The notes: generated by a model not told the origin, from the letters alone. A stretch of 64,000 nucleotides of DNA from Marinicrinis sediminis (GCF_042685085.1 NZ_JBHUMM010000002.1:1-64000), one strand, 5' to 3'; shown: positions 33,045-42,637, numbered from the stretch's first letter. Made by a program: numbers and translations.

Positions 33045-34595
33045 TTATTTGAATTTGAGCGGCGCTTGAACAACCGATGCCTTTGCACTTGTGCTCACGG
33101 GAGAGGCCGCCGGCTGAATCACTGGTTCCGTCTCCATCATTTCGCGATCCACCGAAGACATCTCATATTCGTCAGCAAAACTGTTCTTCGGCTCCTCAAT
33201 CATCAGCCAGCAGCACAGCAGACTGATCAGCGCCCCTGCCGAGAGGATCATGAAAAACTGGTTAGGCGATACGAAGGTCAGAATGGTCAAGTACGTCACA
33301 GCACCCACATTCCCGTAGGCACCTGTCATTCCGGCGATCTGTCCGGTAATTCGTTTCTTGATATTCGGAATCATCGCAAAGGTGGCCCCTTCCGCTCCCT
33401 GTACGAACATCGAAGTCAGAATCGTCAAGCCGATGGCCAGCACGAGCGGGAAGGCAGAGCCAATGAAACTCATCGCGAAAAATCCGGCCGTGATCCCCAA
33501 CATGTACACCAGCATCACATTTTTTCTGCTGTTCAACCGATCGGACAGAAAGCCACCCAGCGGTCTGGCAAACAAATTGACAAAGGCGAATGAGGAGGCG
33601 ATCAGACCTGCTTTCTCCGGCCCCATCGCATACGTTTGCTGAAAGAACATTGGCAGCATGGAGACGACGGCTAGTTCCGCCCCGAAGTTCGCAAAATAGG
33701 TGGTATTCAGGGCGGCTACATTTTTGAATTTGTAGCGATCATCCTCCGGAACGCCTTTCTTCAATATCGGTACATTCACCTGCAAGATGCGAATCAGCTG
33801 ATACAGGAAAACCAGACCGAGCAAGACATACAGCGCTGTGATCCACGTCCCGGACAAAAACGACTTGTTATCCAGCTTCCATACGAGCAGCCCCAGCACA
33901 CCGACGAGCGGGAAGGTCCAGGCGATCAATTGAAGCATATCCCCCCAGGTACTGACCTCCATGGCTGCCGATTTGCGCGGGCGGGCGTACACCTTTCCCT
34001 CTGGCGTATCCTTCACGACTGCATAATAGATAAATCCGTAAACCAGACATATCAAGCCGGTCAGGGCGACACTCAACCGCCAGCCCATGTCTCCGCCAAT
34101 GAGCGAGAGCGCAATCCAGGGCAAGGTCATAGCCGCGAAGGCCGAACCGAAATTCCCCCATCCTGCATAGAACCCCTCCGCAAATCCGACCTGCTTGGGT
34201 GGAAACCACTCCGACACCATGCGAATGCCCACCACAAACCCCGCACCAATACAACTCATGAATAGCCGGGAAATGGCAAGCTGTGCGACATCATTTCCAA
34301 AGGCAAACACAAAAGTCGGGATGGACATCGTAACGAGCAAAGCCGAAAAGACAATCCTCGGTCCAAAGCGATCCAGCAAACTTCCGATCACGACACGTGC
34401 CGGCACAGTAAGGGCCACGTTAATGATCCCGAAAATGGCGAGCGTTTCTTTCGTCAGCCAGCCCGTGCTCTCGATCATCGTCGTCGCAAGTGGAGCCATG
34501 TTAAACCAGGTAACAAAGGTAATAAAAAAGGCAATTGTCGTAAAATGCAAGACCTTTACTCTCTCATCACGAAATCGAAACAAATCCTTCAGCAT
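33045..34595 (-). CDS. narK: Nitrate/nitrite transporter, NarK/NasA type (MFS)
   Basis: The 516-aa protein has 12 membrane segments with the nitrate-porter features FFITFVTWFNMAPLATTMIE in helix 1, VIGSLLDRFGPR, and the helix-5 signature GFYAGWGNFGSAFAA with later GNVGAVTYLTILTF in helix 11. It imports nitrate for the assimilatory enzymes encoded downstream (46.7-37 kb). A cytoplasmic insertion (about 215-300) is longer than in E. coli NarK. The C-terminal tail of about 40 residues is hydrophilic. The gene has a leader with an ANTAR-type antiterminator. Confidence 0.92.
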   Translation of the reverse strand: MLKDLFRFRDERVKVLHFTTIAFFITFVTWFNMAPLATTMIESTGWLTKETLAIFGIINVALTVPARVVIGSLLDRFGPRIVFSALLVTMSIPTFVFAFGNDVAQLAISRLFMSCIGAGFVVGIRMVSEWFPPKQVGFAEGFYAGWGNFGSAFAAMTLPWIALSLIGGDMGWRLSVALTGLICLVYGFIYYAVVKDTPEGKVYARPRKSAAMEVSTWGDMLQLIAWTFPLVGVLGLLVWKLDNKSFLSGTWITALYVLLGLVFLYQLIRILQVNVPILKKGVPEDDRYKFKNVAALNTTYFANFGAELAVVSMLPMFFQQTYAMGPEKAGLIASSFAFVNLFARPLGGFLSDRLNSRKNVMLVYMLGITAGFFAMSFIGSAFPLVLAIGLTILTSMFVQGAEGATFAMIPNIKKRITGQIAGMTGAYGNVGAVTYLTILTFVSPNQFFMILSAGALISLLCCWLMIEEPKNSFADEYEMSSVDREMMETEPVIQPAASPVSTSAKASVVQAPLKFK

Positions 34596-34639
34596 GCCAT
34601 CTCCTCCTAGAATTCCTCAGAATACGAACCGATTCAATC

Positions 34640-34711
34640 AAAAAAAGCCAGCTCTGCTCGGAATTCGAGCAAAGCTGGCCCCATCGCCAAACGTCCCACG
34701 CCTTTGTGGAA
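34640..34711 (-). promoter_or_regulatory. ANTAR-responsive antiterminator leader of narK
   Basis: Read on the minus strand: hairpin P1 TTCCAC-AAAGGC-GTGGGA (34694-34711) with a six-base loop having A1 and G4; hairpin P2 TTGGC-GATGGG-GCCAG (34675-34690); then a terminator of 14-nt arms (34647-34660 with 34666-34679) followed by seven T (34640-34646). The right arm of P2 is the left arm of the terminator, so P2 and terminator exclude each other. This is the known ANTAR antitermination design. The P2 loop has G instead of A at position 1. Confidence 0.8.
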
Positions 34712-34717
34712 CAATTA

Positions 34718-34765
34718 CGTCAATTTACTTAACATTAGTTTATGAAAAATGTCTCCATACGTCAA
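34718..34765 (-). promoter_or_regulatory. narK promoter with GlnR/TnrA-like box
   Basis: On the minus strand TTGACG (complement of 34760-34765), 17 bp and TAAACT (complement of 34737-34742) form a likely promoter. The complement of 34718-34734 reads TGTTAAGTAAATTGACG, one base off TGTNA-N7-TNACA, and would sit on the transcription start. Confidence 0.5.
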
Positions 34766-34874
34766 GTAAAAAACAGATTTCATCATCAAAACGGATGAAT
34801 ACTTTCAAAAAAACTGTTAAAAGCAGATGAATTCCAATTGTTTATTCAAATATCTTCTTTTCGTTGTACTTATG

Positions 34875-34891
34875 TGTTATATTTATTTACA
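34875..34891 (+). promoter_or_regulatory. GlnR/TnrA-type box upstream of mobA
   Basis: TGTTATATTTATTTACA matches TGTNA-N7-TNACA exactly and lies 40 bp before the mobA start. TATGAT (34895-34900) downstream is a possible -10. Confidence 0.6.
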
Positions 34892-34931
34892 TATTATGAT
34901 ATGTAGGTTCTGCTTGGAAGGAGGCGATCTG

Positions 34932-35690
34932 TTGAGTGAATTCGCTGCGACGGTCATTTTGACAGCAGGCGGCCAAAGCCGTCGGATGGGAACATGCAAG
35001 GCCTTTCTTCCCTTTCAAGGCGTTCCCTTGATCGAGCATCAGCTCCAGACGTGTTTGTCTGTAGCCACTCAGGTTGTGATTGTGGCGTCCTCACGCCATT
35101 TTGCGGCTGTCCAGGACATCATCGGGCGGCAAGAACCCATTCATCATTCCTGTTCTCACGTTCCTGCTGTATCGGCCGTAACGGATCATCCCTCCTTTTC
35201 GGGAGAAGGACCGCTCGCCGGACTGTTTACCGGACTTTTTCACATTCACTACCGGACGAACCAAATCCCGTTTCCTGGTGTGTTTTTTCTCGGTTGTGAT
35301 CTGCCTTTCATCGACACCGATTTTCTCCATCATTTCCATAACTACGTCAGACAAGATCAAGCAGATGGAGGCGAATATGATGCCTATATCCCGTTTTGGA
35401 ACGGACAGCCTCAGCCGCTCTCATCCTGGCTTACCCTTTCCTCATCTACCCTGTTGCCCTACTTGCAGCGCGGCATCCGCAGCTGGAAAAACCTCATCCC
35501 GCTGCTGCGTGTCCATTGCATAGCGGAAAAGGTGTGGCGAACTTGGAGTCGATGGCCGCAACCCTTCCTGAACCTGAATACGCCTCGAGATTATGCAAAC
35601 GCCCTCCGAATGAATCAGATGCAGCGTGACAGGCCGCCAGAAAGTGAAAGGAGAATCCATCATGCTTCACCGCAAAATGATGACCGTTGA
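34932..35690 (+). CDS. mobA: Molybdenum cofactor guanylyltransferase MobA
   Basis: Start is TTG 34932, 7 nt after AAGGAGG; a longer open frame back to 34827 has no site. The 252-aa protein is a nucleotidyltransferase: TVILTAGGQSRRMGTCKAFL (GTP-binding LxGGxSxRMGxxK), GEGPLAGLFTGL and GVFFLGCDLPFI with the metal-binding Asp. It attaches GMP to molybdopterin, giving the bis-MGD cofactor needed by NasC. A spacer loop after GPLAGL and the C-terminal NLNTPRDY are typical. Its end overlaps moeA copy 2 by 29 nt. Confidence 0.88.
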   Translation: MSEFAATVILTAGGQSRRMGTCKAFLPFQGVPLIEHQLQTCLSVATQVVIVASSRHFAAVQDIIGRQEPIHHSCSHVPAVSAVTDHPSFSGEGPLAGLFTGLFHIHYRTNQIPFPGVFFLGCDLPFIDTDFLHHFHNYVRQDQADGGEYDAYIPFWNGQPQPLSSWLTLSSSTLLPYLQRGIRSWKNLIPLLRVHCIAEKVWRTWSRWPQPFLNLNTPRDYANALRMNQMQRDRPPESERRIHHASPQNDDR

Positions 35691-36957
35691 ACAAGCCCGG
35701 CAGCTGATCCTGCGGCACAGCCAGGTCGGTCCATCCAAACGGGTACAGTCAGAAGCATCCCTTGATCATGTCATCGCCAGAGACTGTACGGCCCCTTCCC
35801 CCATTCCGGGATTTGACCGTTCCCCATATGACGGCTATGCTGTTCGCGCAGCCGATACCACGCAAGCGAGCCGTTCTGCACCTGTGCAATTGCAGGAAGT
35901 TGAAACATGGCCCGCAGGCTACTGGTCTGACCATTCATTGCAGGCGCAGACATGCATCCGAATCATGACAGGGGCTCCAATTCCGGACGGCGCAGATGCG
36001 GTAGTCCCGCTCGAACAGGTTCAGCATGACCCGCAACTACAGACTATCCAGGTGTTTCGTCCCCTTTCCCCCGGTGATAACGTGTCCAGAAAAGGGGAAG
36101 ACATTGCCGTCGAGCAAACGGTGCTCCGAGCCGGACACGTGATCGGTGCCGGAGAGATCGCGGTGCTGGCGGCTTTGGGTCTGTCACATGTGGACATTAT
36201 CCAGCCGCCGATCATCGGCATTGTTGCGACCGGAACAGAACTGATCGACCCTTATGCAGATAAAGCCCTGCGTGCACCATTGCCCTATGGAAGCTTGTAT
36301 GACAGCAATTCAATCATGCTGCAAGCACGAATCGCACGCTGGGGAGCGCAGAGCATTCGCTTCCCCATCCTTTCCGATCAGGAACCGGATATCTACGAAA
36401 AATTAACTCATTGCTTGCAGCAGTGCGACATCCTTGTGACGACAGGCGGCGCCTCTGTCGGTGATTTCGATCGCATTCCCGCCTGGCTTCAGAGCATAAA
36501 GGCGCAGGTGCTGTTCAACAAAGTCAACATGCGGCCAGGCAGCGTCACAACCGCGGCCCTGACCCGGGATCGACAGTGGGTATTCGGCTTGTCAGGCAAT
36601 CCATCTGCCTGTTACGTAGGCTTTGAGCTGTTTGTCCGTCCACTTATCCAGGCATGGCTGACCCAGCCGACAGCTCCCGCAACCGTTCAAGCTGTATTGC
36701 TGCACGATATCGCCAAATCCTCTCCCGTCCACCGCTATGTAAGGGCCCGACTACGCTATTGCGCCGTGCGAAACAACTGGGTCGTGCAAACGAGCGGTCT
36801 GGACAAATCCGGGGCCTTGTCCTCTCTTCTCAACTGCAATGCCCTGCTGCATCTCCCGCCTCGTCCATTACATCAGCCCCCGCTTTCAGCAGGTAGTTTC
36901 GTCGAGGTGATCCTGACCGAACCAGGCTCTTATGTGTCTCCTTCTGCTTCGACCTGA
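35662..36957 (+). CDS. moeA: Molybdopterin molybdenumtransferase MoeA (copy 2)
   Basis: ATG 35662 follows GGAGA. The 431-aa protein has IPGFDRSPYDGYAVRA (the substrate loop, with Tyr where copy 1 has Met), RIMTGAPIPDGADAVVPLEQ, TTGGASVGDFDRIPAWL and GNPSACYVGFELFVRPLI. It performs molybdenum insertion. It differs clearly from the copy at 25059-26387 and is coupled to mobA, not to moaC, so the pair are ancient paralogues and not a recent duplication. Which serves NasC cannot be told. Confidence 0.92.
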   Translation: MLHRKMMTVEQARQLILRHSQVGPSKRVQSEASLDHVIARDCTAPSPIPGFDRSPYDGYAVRAADTTQASRSAPVQLQEVETWPAGYWSDHSLQAQTCIRIMTGAPIPDGADAVVPLEQVQHDPQLQTIQVFRPLSPGDNVSRKGEDIAVEQTVLRAGHVIGAGEIAVLAALGLSHVDIIQPPIIGIVATGTELIDPYADKALRAPLPYGSLYDSNSIMLQARIARWGAQSIRFPILSDQEPDIYEKLTHCLQQCDILVTTGGASVGDFDRIPAWLQSIKAQVLFNKVNMRPGSVTTAALTRDRQWVFGLSGNPSACYVGFELFVRPLIQAWLTQPTAPATVQAVLLHDIAKSSPVHRYVRARLRYCAVRNNWVVQTSGLDKSGALSSLLNCNALLHLPPRPLHQPPLSAGSFVEVILTEPGSYVSPSAST

Positions 36958-37016
36958 TCCGGTTCGATCAGATGGTGCTTCCGACCTGCCAGAACGGCTT
37001 CGCCACCTGACGCCGT

Positions 37017-39206
37017 TCACAAGCCGGAGGTGAGCCCGCCATGTTGTTCGGACTGAATGAAATCCCCCGCTAATAGAGCGGACACCTGAACCGCACAGGC
37101 TTTAAACCCCGGCATTTTACAGGTCGGGTCCAGCTCAGGCAAGGTCAACCGATTTACATTCTGATATCCGCCCCAGTGCATCGGTACAAAAACCGTATCC
37201 TTGCGGATAGAATCTGAAAAACGGGCGCGCAGCACACAGTCTCCCCGGCGCGAGGACAGCTTTACCCATCCCCCGTCTGTCAGGCCATATTCACGACCTG
37301 TTGACGGGTGTACTTCCATATATGCATCCAGTTCCCTTGCTTTCAGCGCATAGCTGCCTCTCGTCTGCACACCGGTCAAGTAGTGAGTCAGCACCCGACC
37401 TGTCGTCAAGTAGAGCGGATAGTCGGAACATGGTTCTTCCGGAAGTCTGGGATGAGCGACCGCCAATAGCTCTGCCCTTCCCCCATCTCTTGCAAAACGT
37501 TCTGCAAACAGTCTTCGTTCGCCTGGATGACTAGGGTCCGGGCAAGGCCAATATACGCCCTCCTCCTTTCTCAAGCGCGCATACGTAATCCCGGCATAGT
37601 CAGCCAGCCCACCTTGACTGGCCACACGCAGCTCTTCAAAAATCTGCTCGGCACTGGCATAGTCAAAATAGGACTCGGCCCCCAGCACCCTCCCCAACTC
37701 CGTCAGAATTCGCCAGTCCTGCTTCGATTCCCCTTGCAAAGGCGTCGCCGCCTCTCGAAGGAGCACCCGGCCTTCCAGATTCGTCATCGTTCCTTCGTTC
37801 TCCAGGAAAGGAGCAGAAGGAAGAACCAGATCCGCGAGCTCCGCCGTTTCCGACAAGCAAAAATCTGCTACCACCAGAAAATCCAGCTTGCGCAGCGCTC
37901 TCTCGACAAGCCGGGCGTTGGGATTGGAAACGACCGGATTGGAGCCCATGACAAACAGGCTTCGAATCTCCCCTTCCTGTATGCGCAGCATCATTTCATA
38001 GGCGGAAACTCCCTTTCGCGGCAGCAGGTCTGCATCGATCCCCCATACCTTTGCAATCGTGGCCCGATCCGATTCATGCTCGATTGAACGGTAGCCAGGA
38101 AGCTGATCCGCCTTTTGCCCGTGCTCTCTTCCTCCCTGACCGTTACCCTGTCCAGTGACCGCCCCGTATCCACAACCCATTCTGCCGATCTTGCCTGTCA
38201 GCAGCAGCACATTCAGGAAATTGCGTACCGTCTCATAGCCATGGACCTGCTGTTCCACCCCTCTAGCTGTAAAGATCATGCCGGTTCTCGCCCGGGCAAA
38301 TCGCTCTGAAGCCAGTTTGATCTGCTGCAGCGGCACGTCTGTCAAACGCTCGACCTCCTGCAAATCCACCCCTTCAAGAAAATCCTTCAACGCTGTAAAG
38401 CCTTCTGTTCGTTTCGCAACAAAGGAAGCATCCACCCATTGCTGATCGACCATCCACTTCAGCCATCCATTCAGGAGAATGGCATCCGATCCCGGCCTGA
38501 TCTTGAGATGCAGGTCGGCCAGGTCGGCCGTCTTCGTTACGCGGGGGTCGATCACAATGATGTAGGCCCCTTTCGCTTTCGCTCGCTGAAAATAGGAGAG
38601 CAGAGTAGGCTGGCACTCGGCTATATTCGTGCCCGCCAGCACGATGCAAGACGCAAACGGAATGTCCGACAGCGGATTGGTCAGCCCCCGATCCATACCA
38701 AAGGCCCGCTGAGCTGCAGAAGCGGCAGCAGACATGCAAAAGCGTCCATTGTAATCAATATACCGGGTGCGAAGTGCAAGGCGAGCAAACTTTCCTAGCA
38801 AATAGGCAGATTCATTAGTTAATGAGCCTCCTCCATAGACACCAATCGCATCCCTTCCATCCGTCTGCTGCAACTCGTTCCAACGCGACCGGATGATCGT
38901 CAGCGCCTCTGACCAGGTGATGGGCTTGAAACCGGCTTCCGTCTTCAACAAAGGCTGCTTCACACGCTGCTCATGCCAAGCGTGCTGGTGGGCATACATC
39001 CCCTTGATGCAAAGCCTGCCTTCCGAAGCCTGGTTCATTCGCCCGGTTGCTTCATACGCATCCTGAACCGGCCAGGAAACAGGCAGCACCTCCTCCCTTT
39101 CAGTCCGTTTTTTTTCAATCTGCAGCTTGCACTGTACGCTGCAAAACGGACACTGCGAATGCAGATTGGCATTTGTGTCCATCCGTACTTCGGGATTCCT
39201 GTCCAT
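37017..39206 (-). CDS. nasC: Assimilatory nitrate reductase catalytic subunit
   Basis: ATG 39206 is preferred: AAGGGAG lies 7 nt upstream, while ATG 39212 nearly touches it. The 729-aa molybdopterin oxidoreductase has an N-terminal [4Fe-4S] site (CPFCSVQCK ... GRLCIKG), YGGGSLTNESAYLLGKFAR, DYNGRFCMSAAASA, FVMGSNPVVSNPN and a C-terminal MopB domain with LTTGRVLTHYLTGVQTR and VFVPMHWGG. It reduces nitrate to nitrite in the cytoplasm using the bis-MGD cofactor, with electrons from NasB encoded just upstream (18 bp). Confidence 0.93.
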   Translation of the reverse strand: MDRNPEVRMDTNANLHSQCPFCSVQCKLQIEKKRTEREEVLPVSWPVQDAYEATGRMNQASEGRLCIKGMYAHQHAWHEQRVKQPLLKTEAGFKPITWSEALTIIRSRWNELQQTDGRDAIGVYGGGSLTNESAYLLGKFARLALRTRYIDYNGRFCMSAAASAAQRAFGMDRGLTNPLSDIPFASCIVLAGTNIAECQPTLLSYFQRAKAKGAYIIVIDPRVTKTADLADLHLKIRPGSDAILLNGWLKWMVDQQWVDASFVAKRTEGFTALKDFLEGVDLQEVERLTDVPLQQIKLASERFARARTGMIFTARGVEQQVHGYETVRNFLNVLLLTGKIGRMGCGYGAVTGQGNGQGGREHGQKADQLPGYRSIEHESDRATIAKVWGIDADLLPRKGVSAYEMMLRIQEGEIRSLFVMGSNPVVSNPNARLVERALRKLDFLVVADFCLSETAELADLVLPSAPFLENEGTMTNLEGRVLLREAATPLQGESKQDWRILTELGRVLGAESYFDYASAEQIFEELRVASQGGLADYAGITYARLRKEEGVYWPCPDPSHPGERRLFAERFARDGGRAELLAVAHPRLPEEPCSDYPLYLTTGRVLTHYLTGVQTRGSYALKARELDAYMEVHPSTGREYGLTDGGWVKLSSRRGDCVLRARFSDSIRKDTVFVPMHWGGYQNVNRLTLPELDPTCKMPGFKACAVQVSALLAGDFIQSEQHGGLTSGL

Positions 39207-39224
39207 ACGCATGCTCCCTTCTTT

Positions 39225-41774
39225 TTAACCAGACAGCCATGCTGCGGGTGACTGACCGTGTTCTGGACTGTTCTCGCAATCTTGCCTGGAACGAACCTCG
39301 GAATCATAATCCAGACGATTTTCAGCTGTACGTTGAACGCCAAACTCAGCAACCTCCGCTGCAAACGTCCGATGCTGCTCATGGTTCGAACACAGTGAAT
39401 CAAAAGACGAAATCCACGCGGGCTGCAACAGCTTCTCCTTCAGATCAACCCACCCCACACGATTTCCCCAGTCCCATATCTGCTCCATGTAATATGCCGT
39501 GAAACGATAATATTGCACGATCGCCCGAAGGAGAGGCAACAACTCGTTTTTGTTCAACCCTGCAGCCACCCTGATCCGCACCGCCTCTCCCGCAGCTCCC
39601 AATGAGACATTCGAATCCGCAGGAGACCACTCCCCTTCCGTTTTCTGAATACATACTTCCCATCCGAGCGGAGATTCCCTCACCATCAGCTGCGCGCTCC
39701 GCTCCGTCAGCTGGTCTTCGATGGCGGTCGTTCCACTCATCATGAACATCAAAGGCGCGGGTGTATGAAGGAATGCGAGGCTTCGCTGGAACTCGGCAGC
39801 CATGCTCACCGCTTCTCCCGTCGATACCTGCCACCTCATTGTCCCCGTCCATCCGGCTGACGCAGCATGACCTGATTTCGCAGCAACACGAACCGGGTAT
39901 CCTGTCGAACTCGTGAGCGGTTGGCCCATTCCCGCAATCGCCGCCAGTACGGCATCTGCATCCGCCTCCTGAATCCCTGCCAGTTCAAGATCCCCGGATC
40001 GCAAAGTTCTCACGAGGGGCACTTTGCACTCATCCACGACGTGAAGCAATCGATTCAGCAAGCCAGCCGAAACCACGCCACCGGGCAGCGGAAGAATGAC
40101 TCGAATCGTACCGTCCTGTTCTCGCAAACAGACATCCCCTGCAATTCGTCCCTCCTTTAACGACTGATAATAGTCGAAGGTTTTCCTGCACATGTCGCAT
40201 CCTTCCGGGTCACGCCACTCCTTCCGGACGCTCATTTGCGAGAATGTTATCTTTTCACTTTGATAGATGATCTCCTTAACCTCTGCGTGACTGAGGGTTG
40301 TACATGCACAGATCGCTTCTTGCCTGTTTTCCTCTGCTGGCGCTTGATCGTCTGACAGCACCTGGGTGAGAATCGCTTCGACCAATGGCTGACAGCCTCC
40401 ACACGAGGCAGATGCCTTCGTACACTGCTTCACCTGTTTCAGCGAGTGACAGCCTTCTGACTGAATGGCGGTGACAATCCTGCCCTTCGTAACGGCATTG
40501 CATGCGCATACGGTCTCTGTGACAGCCATGTTCGCTGCCCGCTCTGAGATCCCGCCGCCAGAGGCCCGGGCTGCCGTCTCGACTTCCTGCCATTCTTCCA
40601 CTGTACTTTCCTGCCGAATCGCATCCAGCAGGAGATTGGAGCGTGTCGTATCGCCTACCATCACACCGCCCGCTATTCTGCCATTGTGCGTCGTAATCCG
40701 GCTGTACACCCTGGTAACCGGATTGTGATACCGAATGGACAGACTGTCTTCTCCTCCCCTGAAATCCCCTGCTGAGAACACATCGACTCCCGATACCTTC
40801 AACTGCGTATAGAGGATAGAACCCTCGTAAGGCAGCGTATCCAGCTGACATATTGATCGCGCCAGCACCTCGCCCTGTTCATAAAGCGGAGCCACCAGCC
40901 CATAGGCAATGCCACGATGCTGCGCACATTCCCCCACCGCATACACACGAGGTACGGAGGTTCGCATATAGTCATCAACGACGATGCCCTGATCAACTTG
41001 CAACCCCGCTTGGCGTGCAATATTTACATTTGGCCTGATCCCTACCGCCATGACAATCAGATCGGCTTCTTCCTCGGTCCCATCTGTAAAGCGCAAGCCC
41101 GTAACCTTGCGCGTGCCCGTAATTTCCATGGAGCGCTTGTTCAACAGAAACGTCATGCCTTGCTCTTCCAGTTCAGAGCGCAGCATGGTGGATGCCGTCT
41201 CATCCAGCTGTCTCTCCATCAATTGATGATGAATATGCACCACGCTCACAGCCATACCCAGATTCAACAATCCTCTTGCCGCCTCCAGGCCGAGCAGTCC
41301 GCCTCCGATCACAATCGCCTTGCGGCAAGTACGGGCAAACTGCACGAGCCGCTCACAGTCTGCAATCGTACGAAAAGCCGTCACCCCAACCTTGTCAGCA
41401 CCGGGGATTGGAAGTATGAACGGAGAAGAACCGGTCGCCACAATCAAATGATCATATCGGACCTGCCTTCCCGTTACGGTCATCACTCTGCTGTGATGCG
41501 TGTCGATCTCCTTCACCCGTTCATTCGCATACAGTGTAATGCCATGCTGCTCATACCAGTCCCAGGGATGAAGCGTAATATCCTCCAGCCTGGTGTCCCC
41601 CTGCAACACCTTTGATAACAATATGCGATTATAATTCGGATGGGGCTCGTTGCCCAGCATTACGATATGAAACCGATCCGATGACAGTTCGAGAATGTTT
41701 TCCACACATTTCACACCTGCCATGCCATTTCCAATGACAACCAATTGCTCTTTCTGTTCCATCTCTGCGTTCAT
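39225..41774 (-). CDS. nasB: Nitrate reductase electron-transfer subunit NasB, with degenerate nitrite-reductase-like tail
   Basis: The 849-aa protein starts with an FAD/NAD(P)H oxidoreductase unit (VVIGNGMAGVKCVENILEL; VIGGGLLGLEAARGLL; YAVGECAQHRGIAYGL). Two BFD-like [2Fe-2S] domains follow: CACNAVTKGRI ... CTKASASCGGCQPL, then CACTTLSHAEV ... GCDMCRKTFDYY. The C-terminal 300 residues align with the sirohaem half of NirB encoded in the same operon, but the cluster Cys are absent. It carries electrons from NAD(P)H to NasC. ATG 41774 has AAAGGGTGAG before it. B. subtilis NasB is shorter. Evolution from a nitrite reductase is likely. Confidence 0.85.
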   Translation of the reverse strand: MNAEMEQKEQLVVIGNGMAGVKCVENILELSSDRFHIVMLGNEPHPNYNRILLSKVLQGDTRLEDITLHPWDWYEQHGITLYANERVKEIDTHHSRVMTVTGRQVRYDHLIVATGSSPFILPIPGADKVGVTAFRTIADCERLVQFARTCRKAIVIGGGLLGLEAARGLLNLGMAVSVVHIHHQLMERQLDETASTMLRSELEEQGMTFLLNKRSMEITGTRKVTGLRFTDGTEEEADLIVMAVGIRPNVNIARQAGLQVDQGIVVDDYMRTSVPRVYAVGECAQHRGIAYGLVAPLYEQGEVLARSICQLDTLPYEGSILYTQLKVSGVDVFSAGDFRGGEDSLSIRYHNPVTRVYSRITTHNGRIAGGVMVGDTTRSNLLLDAIRQESTVEEWQEVETAARASGGGISERAANMAVTETVCACNAVTKGRIVTAIQSEGCHSLKQVKQCTKASASCGGCQPLVEAILTQVLSDDQAPAEENRQEAICACTTLSHAEVKEIIYQSEKITFSQMSVRKEWRDPEGCDMCRKTFDYYQSLKEGRIAGDVCLREQDGTIRVILPLPGGVVSAGLLNRLLHVVDECKVPLVRTLRSGDLELAGIQEADADAVLAAIAGMGQPLTSSTGYPVRVAAKSGHAASAGWTGTMRWQVSTGEAVSMAAEFQRSLAFLHTPAPLMFMMSGTTAIEDQLTERSAQLMVRESPLGWEVCIQKTEGEWSPADSNVSLGAAGEAVRIRVAAGLNKNELLPLLRAIVQYYRFTAYYMEQIWDWGNRVGWVDLKEKLLQPAWISSFDSLCSNHEQHRTFAAEVAEFGVQRTAENRLDYDSEVRSRQDCENSPEHGQSPAAWLSG

Positions 41775-41893
41775 CTCATCTCACCCTTTGTCATGCTATC
41801 CTTGCCTGCCGTCTTTTCTTTTCCTGTTATCTCTGCTTCCCTGTTATCCCTGCCTTCCCAGTCCTCAATCTTCCTGTCATCTCTTCCTTTCCG

Positions 41894-42637
41894 TCATTTG
41901 TACCACAGCATCTCCTGTCGCAGTCGAACCACCTCACCCACAACGATGACCACCGGATTTTGCAAAGGTTGCGCAGCCAGACGATCCATAATCGTCCCCA
42001 AATCCCCCTCGACAACGCGCTGCTCCACCGTCGTCCCCTGTTGAATGAGGGCGATCGGAGTAGATGGCGGTTTGTAGGCCATCAGTTGCTGATGAATCCA
42101 GTCAAACCGTCTCATCCCCATTAAAATGACGAGTGTATCAGACTGACAGCTGGCTTCCCAGTCGATCTGCAAGGCATTCTCCTCGCAATGGTGGCCGGGA
42201 ATGACCGTAAACGAAGCCGCCTTGTGTCGGTGTGTAATCGGGATTCCCGCATAAGCAGGAACGGCCGAAAAAGAACTGATACCAGGTACCACTTCAAATG
42301 GAATGCCGACTTGCTGCAAATAGACAGCCTCCTCCCCTCCTCTTCCAAATATGAAGGGGTCCCCGCCCTTCAGCCTGGTAACCAGCTTGCCCTGCATGGC
42401 TTTCTCGACGAGAAGTGCTTGAATTTCTTCCTGTTTCTTGTGATGACAGCCAGGCTCCTTGCCCACAAAAATCTTCTCCGTATTGGCAGGCGCGAGCTTG
42501 AGCAGATGCTCGGAAACCAGTCGGTCATAAATGAGCACATCTGCCAGTTGAATCGTCTCCATACCGCGAACCGTAATCAGTTTTGGATCACCAGGTCCGG
42601 CACCTGTCAGATACACTTTCCCCACTCCTGCCATCAT
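41894..42637 (-). CDS. sumT: Uroporphyrinogen-III C-methyltransferase
   Basis: ATG 42637 lies 6 nt after AAAGGGGGG; a frame beginning 12 codons earlier lacks a site. The 247-aa protein is a standard SUMT: VYLTGAGPGDPKLITVRG, VLIYDRLVS, TRLKGGDPFIFGRGGEEA, PGISSFSAVPAYAGIPITHR and LMGMRRFDWI. It methylates uroporphyrinogen III twice to precorrin-2, the first step to the sirohaem of NirB. A sirohaem dehydrogenase/ferrochelatase gene is not present in the window. Confidence 0.93.
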   Translation of the reverse strand: MMAGVGKVYLTGAGPGDPKLITVRGMETIQLADVLIYDRLVSEHLLKLAPANTEKIFVGKEPGCHHKKQEEIQALLVEKAMQGKLVTRLKGGDPFIFGRGGEEAVYLQQVGIPFEVVPGISSFSAVPAYAGIPITHRHKAASFTVIPGHHCEENALQIDWEASCQSDTLVILMGMRRFDWIHQQLMAYKPPSTPIALIQQGTTVEQRVVEGDLGTIMDRLAAQPLQNPVVIVVGEVVRLRQEMLWYK

